Shown here: in pieces, positions 62,823 to 64,000 of the stretch
Numbering within the stretch: position 1 is the first letter of the stretch
Layout: every line of letters begins with the position of its first letter
NCBI GenBank assembly: GCA_963771715.1
Contig: CAVYUQ010000008.1
Span: forward strand, 62,001 to 126,000
DNA from: JACVRW01 sp963771715
Lineage (GTDB): Bacteria > Actinomycetota > Thermoleophilia > Solirubrobacterales > Thermoleophilaceae
Direction: 5' to 3'
Length of the DNA: 64,000 nt
The notes under the pieces: generated by a model
Databases searched by the model: none
The model's input: only the letters and a program-made list of their open reading frames with translations
What the model was told of the DNA's origin: nothing
Translations under genes and position numbers: made by a program

Positions 62823-63457
62823 CTCGCGAGCTCGGCCAGGAACGGGTTGGTGGCCCGCTCGGCGGCCAGGGTGGTTATGCCCATGTGGCCCGGATAGACG
62901 TCGGTCTCACCCGGCAGCGACTCGACCAGCCCGCGGATCGACTCGAGCAGGGTCCCGTGGTCGCCCCCGGGCAGGTCGGTGCGGCCGATCGACTGCTGGA
63001 ACAGCACGTCGCCGGAGAAGATCGCCTGCTCGTCCGGGATCGAGAACGTCACGTGGCCGGGGCTGTGGCCGGGTGTGAACAGCACGTCGATCTCGAAGCC
63101 CGCGAGCTCGAGCCGCTCGCCCCCCTCGAGCGTGTGCTCGGCCTCGTACGACTCGAACGGGCCGAAGCCCGCCCACGGCACGAAGCTCATGATGTCGGCG
63201 AGCACGAACGCCTCGATCTTCGGCACCCAGACCTCGGCGCCGGTGGCGCGTGCCACCGGGGCCACCGCGCCGACGTGGTCGAAGTGGGTGTGCGTGAGCA
63301 GGATCGCGTCGAGCTTCACGCCGAGCGCGTCGATGGCGCCGAGCAGCTTGTCGGGCTCGTCCCCGGGGTCAACGATCACGGCGCGGTCGGATCCCTCGTG
63401 CCGGAAGATGTAGCTGTTCTCCTGCACCGGCCCGACGGTGAACATGCGCACGTCCAT
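62819..63457 (-). CDS. MBL-fold metallohydrolase (glyoxalase II-like)
   Basis: A 212-residue protein from ATG 63457 (MDVRMFTVGPVQENSYIF). The zinc motif is LLTHTHFDHVG (HxHxDH), with FTPGHSPGHVTF, IFSGDVLFQQSIGRTDL and YPGHMGITTL as the later ligands. This pattern is that of the glyoxalase II-like group that usually sits next to hisS or relA in Gram-positives. The physiological thioester substrate is unknown. It is followed by hisS with a 4-nt overlap. Confidence 0.9.
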   Translation of the reverse strand: MDVRMFTVGPVQENSYIFRHEGSDRAVIVDPGDEPDKLLGAIDALGVKLDAILLTHTHFDHVGAVAPVARATGAEVWVPKIEAFVLADIMSFVPWAGFGPFESYEAEHTLEGGERLELAGFEIDVLFTPGHSPGHVTFSIPDEQAIFSGDVLFQQSIGRTDLPGGDHGTLLESIRGLVESLPGETDVYPGHMGITTLAAERATNPFLAELAR

Positions 63458-63459
63458 GG

Positions 63460-63813
63460 CTAGCGGCCGCCTGCCGCCTTGCGGCGCTGGCGGAAGCGGA
63501 AGACGGCCATGTCGGTCACGTAGCCGAGCGGGATGTAGAGGAGGAACATGAAGCCGGCCAGGATCACGCCCTGCGCGATGCTGCGCTGGAACGCCAGGAC
63601 CACGAGCACTCCGAACACGGCGGCGGCGATCGCCGCCCTGTTCATGGCGCTCTTCCACGTTGGCGGGCGGTCGAGCCGCTCCTGGCGCCGCTGGCGGGCG
63701 ATCTGCTTGGCGTCCTCGCGCGTCTGAGGCCGCCCGGTCCGGCCGGCGCGCTCGATCGTTCCGGCCGGAGTGCCGCGGTGCTTGCGTGTGCGCTTGCGCT
63801 TGGTCTGGGCCAT
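63460..63813 (-). CDS. Small two-helix membrane protein
   Basis: A 117-residue protein. The first 55 residues are very basic (TKRKRTRKHRGTPAG, RQRRQERLDRPP), then two hydrophobic helices (AIAAAVFGVLVVLAFQR and GVILAGFMFLLYIPLGYVTDMAVF) and a basic tail. The basic N-terminus probably lies on the cytoplasmic side near nucleic acids or ribosomes; function is unknown. It ends 2 bases before the MBL hydrolase start, so they are cotranscribed. Confidence 0.75.
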   Translation of the reverse strand: MAQTKRKRTRKHRGTPAGTIERAGRTGRPQTREDAKQIARQRRQERLDRPPTWKSAMNRAAIAAAVFGVLVVLAFQRSIAQGVILAGFMFLLYIPLGYVTDMAVFRFRQRRKAAGGR

Positions 63814-63846
63814 CGACCGGCGACGTTACCGGACGGCGCCGCCTCT

Positions 63847-64000
63847 CTACCGCCCGTAGAAGCGGGCGAGGACGCCCTCGAGCAGCCTCGTCGTGTGTTT
63901 GGAGTTCGGGAACCAGTTGAGGTCGCGCTTCATGCCGAAGCGCGTGACCATGATCGTGTGCGGCTCCGTGTACTTGAGGATGCCCTCGCGCGCGTTGCGC
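63847..64000 (-). CDS. C-terminal end of an unrecognised protein, cut by the window edge
   Basis: The frame is open from the window end to TAG 63847-63849 and gives about 50 residues: REGILKYTEPHTIMVTRFG, MKRDLNWFPNSKHTTRLLEG and the end VLARFYGR. The residue mix (aromatic, Arg, Lys, Pro) looks like real coding sequence with codon use like its neighbours. I cannot assign a family. Spacing of 33 bases to the next start suggests the same transcript. Confidence 0.55.
   Translation of the reverse strand, partial: RNAREGILKYTEPHTIMVTRFGMKRDLNWFPNSKHTTRLLEGVLARFYGR

Overview
The window comes from a very GC-rich, one-membrane actinobacterium. The best fit is class Thermoleophilia (Solirubrobacterales-like). 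Supporting signs are actinobacterial-type LexA boxes, many GTG starts joined to the previous stop by 4-nt overlaps, a SnoaL-like protein that begins MSQENVEVVRR, an actinobacterial alaS-ruvX-mltG-aroE ... aroC-aroKB-aroQ-pepP order, and a type IV pilus locus placed between the two aro blocks. There are no rRNA or tRNA genes, CRISPR arrays, transposases or phage genes.

Layout. 1-3.8 kb: two regulators (SpoIIE phosphatase, RsbW-like ATPase), a DUF72 protein and two neighbouring membrane metallopeptidases (M50-like, M48). 3.8-10.6 kb: an SOS mutagenesis group (dnaE2; imuB plus DUF6504), with identical LexA boxes in front of dnaE2 and imuB and a GAF-GAF-GGDEF gene between them. 10.6-13.8 kb: secreted M14 carboxypeptidase and a TSUP permease. 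13.8-17.9 kb: pepP-aroQ-aroKB-aroC. 18-28 kb: pilMNO, accessory secreted proteins, pilD, three large minor pilins and the major pilin pilA. 28-35 kb: accessory genes (GT87 transferase, DUF488, M20 peptidase, SRPBCC, VOC, SnoaL and unknowns). 35-40.5 kb: an operon of a thioredoxin-like protein, pilB, pilT and pilC. 40.6-46 kb: aroE, mltG, ruvX, alaS. 46-50.4 kb: protealysin-like protease with an emfourin-type inhibitor, an HD-GYP protein and an MFS transporter. 50.8-56.7 kb: complete opp-type peptide ABC operon. 56.8-63.8 kb: mnmA-rsbW-sigma factor operon, and aspS, hisS, an MBL hydrolase and a small membrane protein.

How it fits together. The most coherent system is a type IV pilus wired to cyclic di-GMP. 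The pilA leader carries a clear c-di-GMP-I (GEMM) riboswitch aptamer. Three pilus transcription units (pilA, pilM and the pilB operon) each have a TAAA/TAAG-N15/16-GCCGATA promoter, the form read by FliA/SigD/WhiG-family sigma factors. A GGDEF protein and an HD-GYP protein are encoded nearby.

Caution. Six genes (M50-like, aroQ, pilN, GT87, M20, aroE) each look broken by a single-base indel while the rest of the protein is intact. This is more like consensus error in the assembly than gene decay, so exact ends and apparent fusions (AroQ-PepP, PilN-PilO) should be treated with care. Three other genes (aroKB, pilD, the emfourin-like gene) lack a standard start codon at the place where homology or the ribosome site puts the start.
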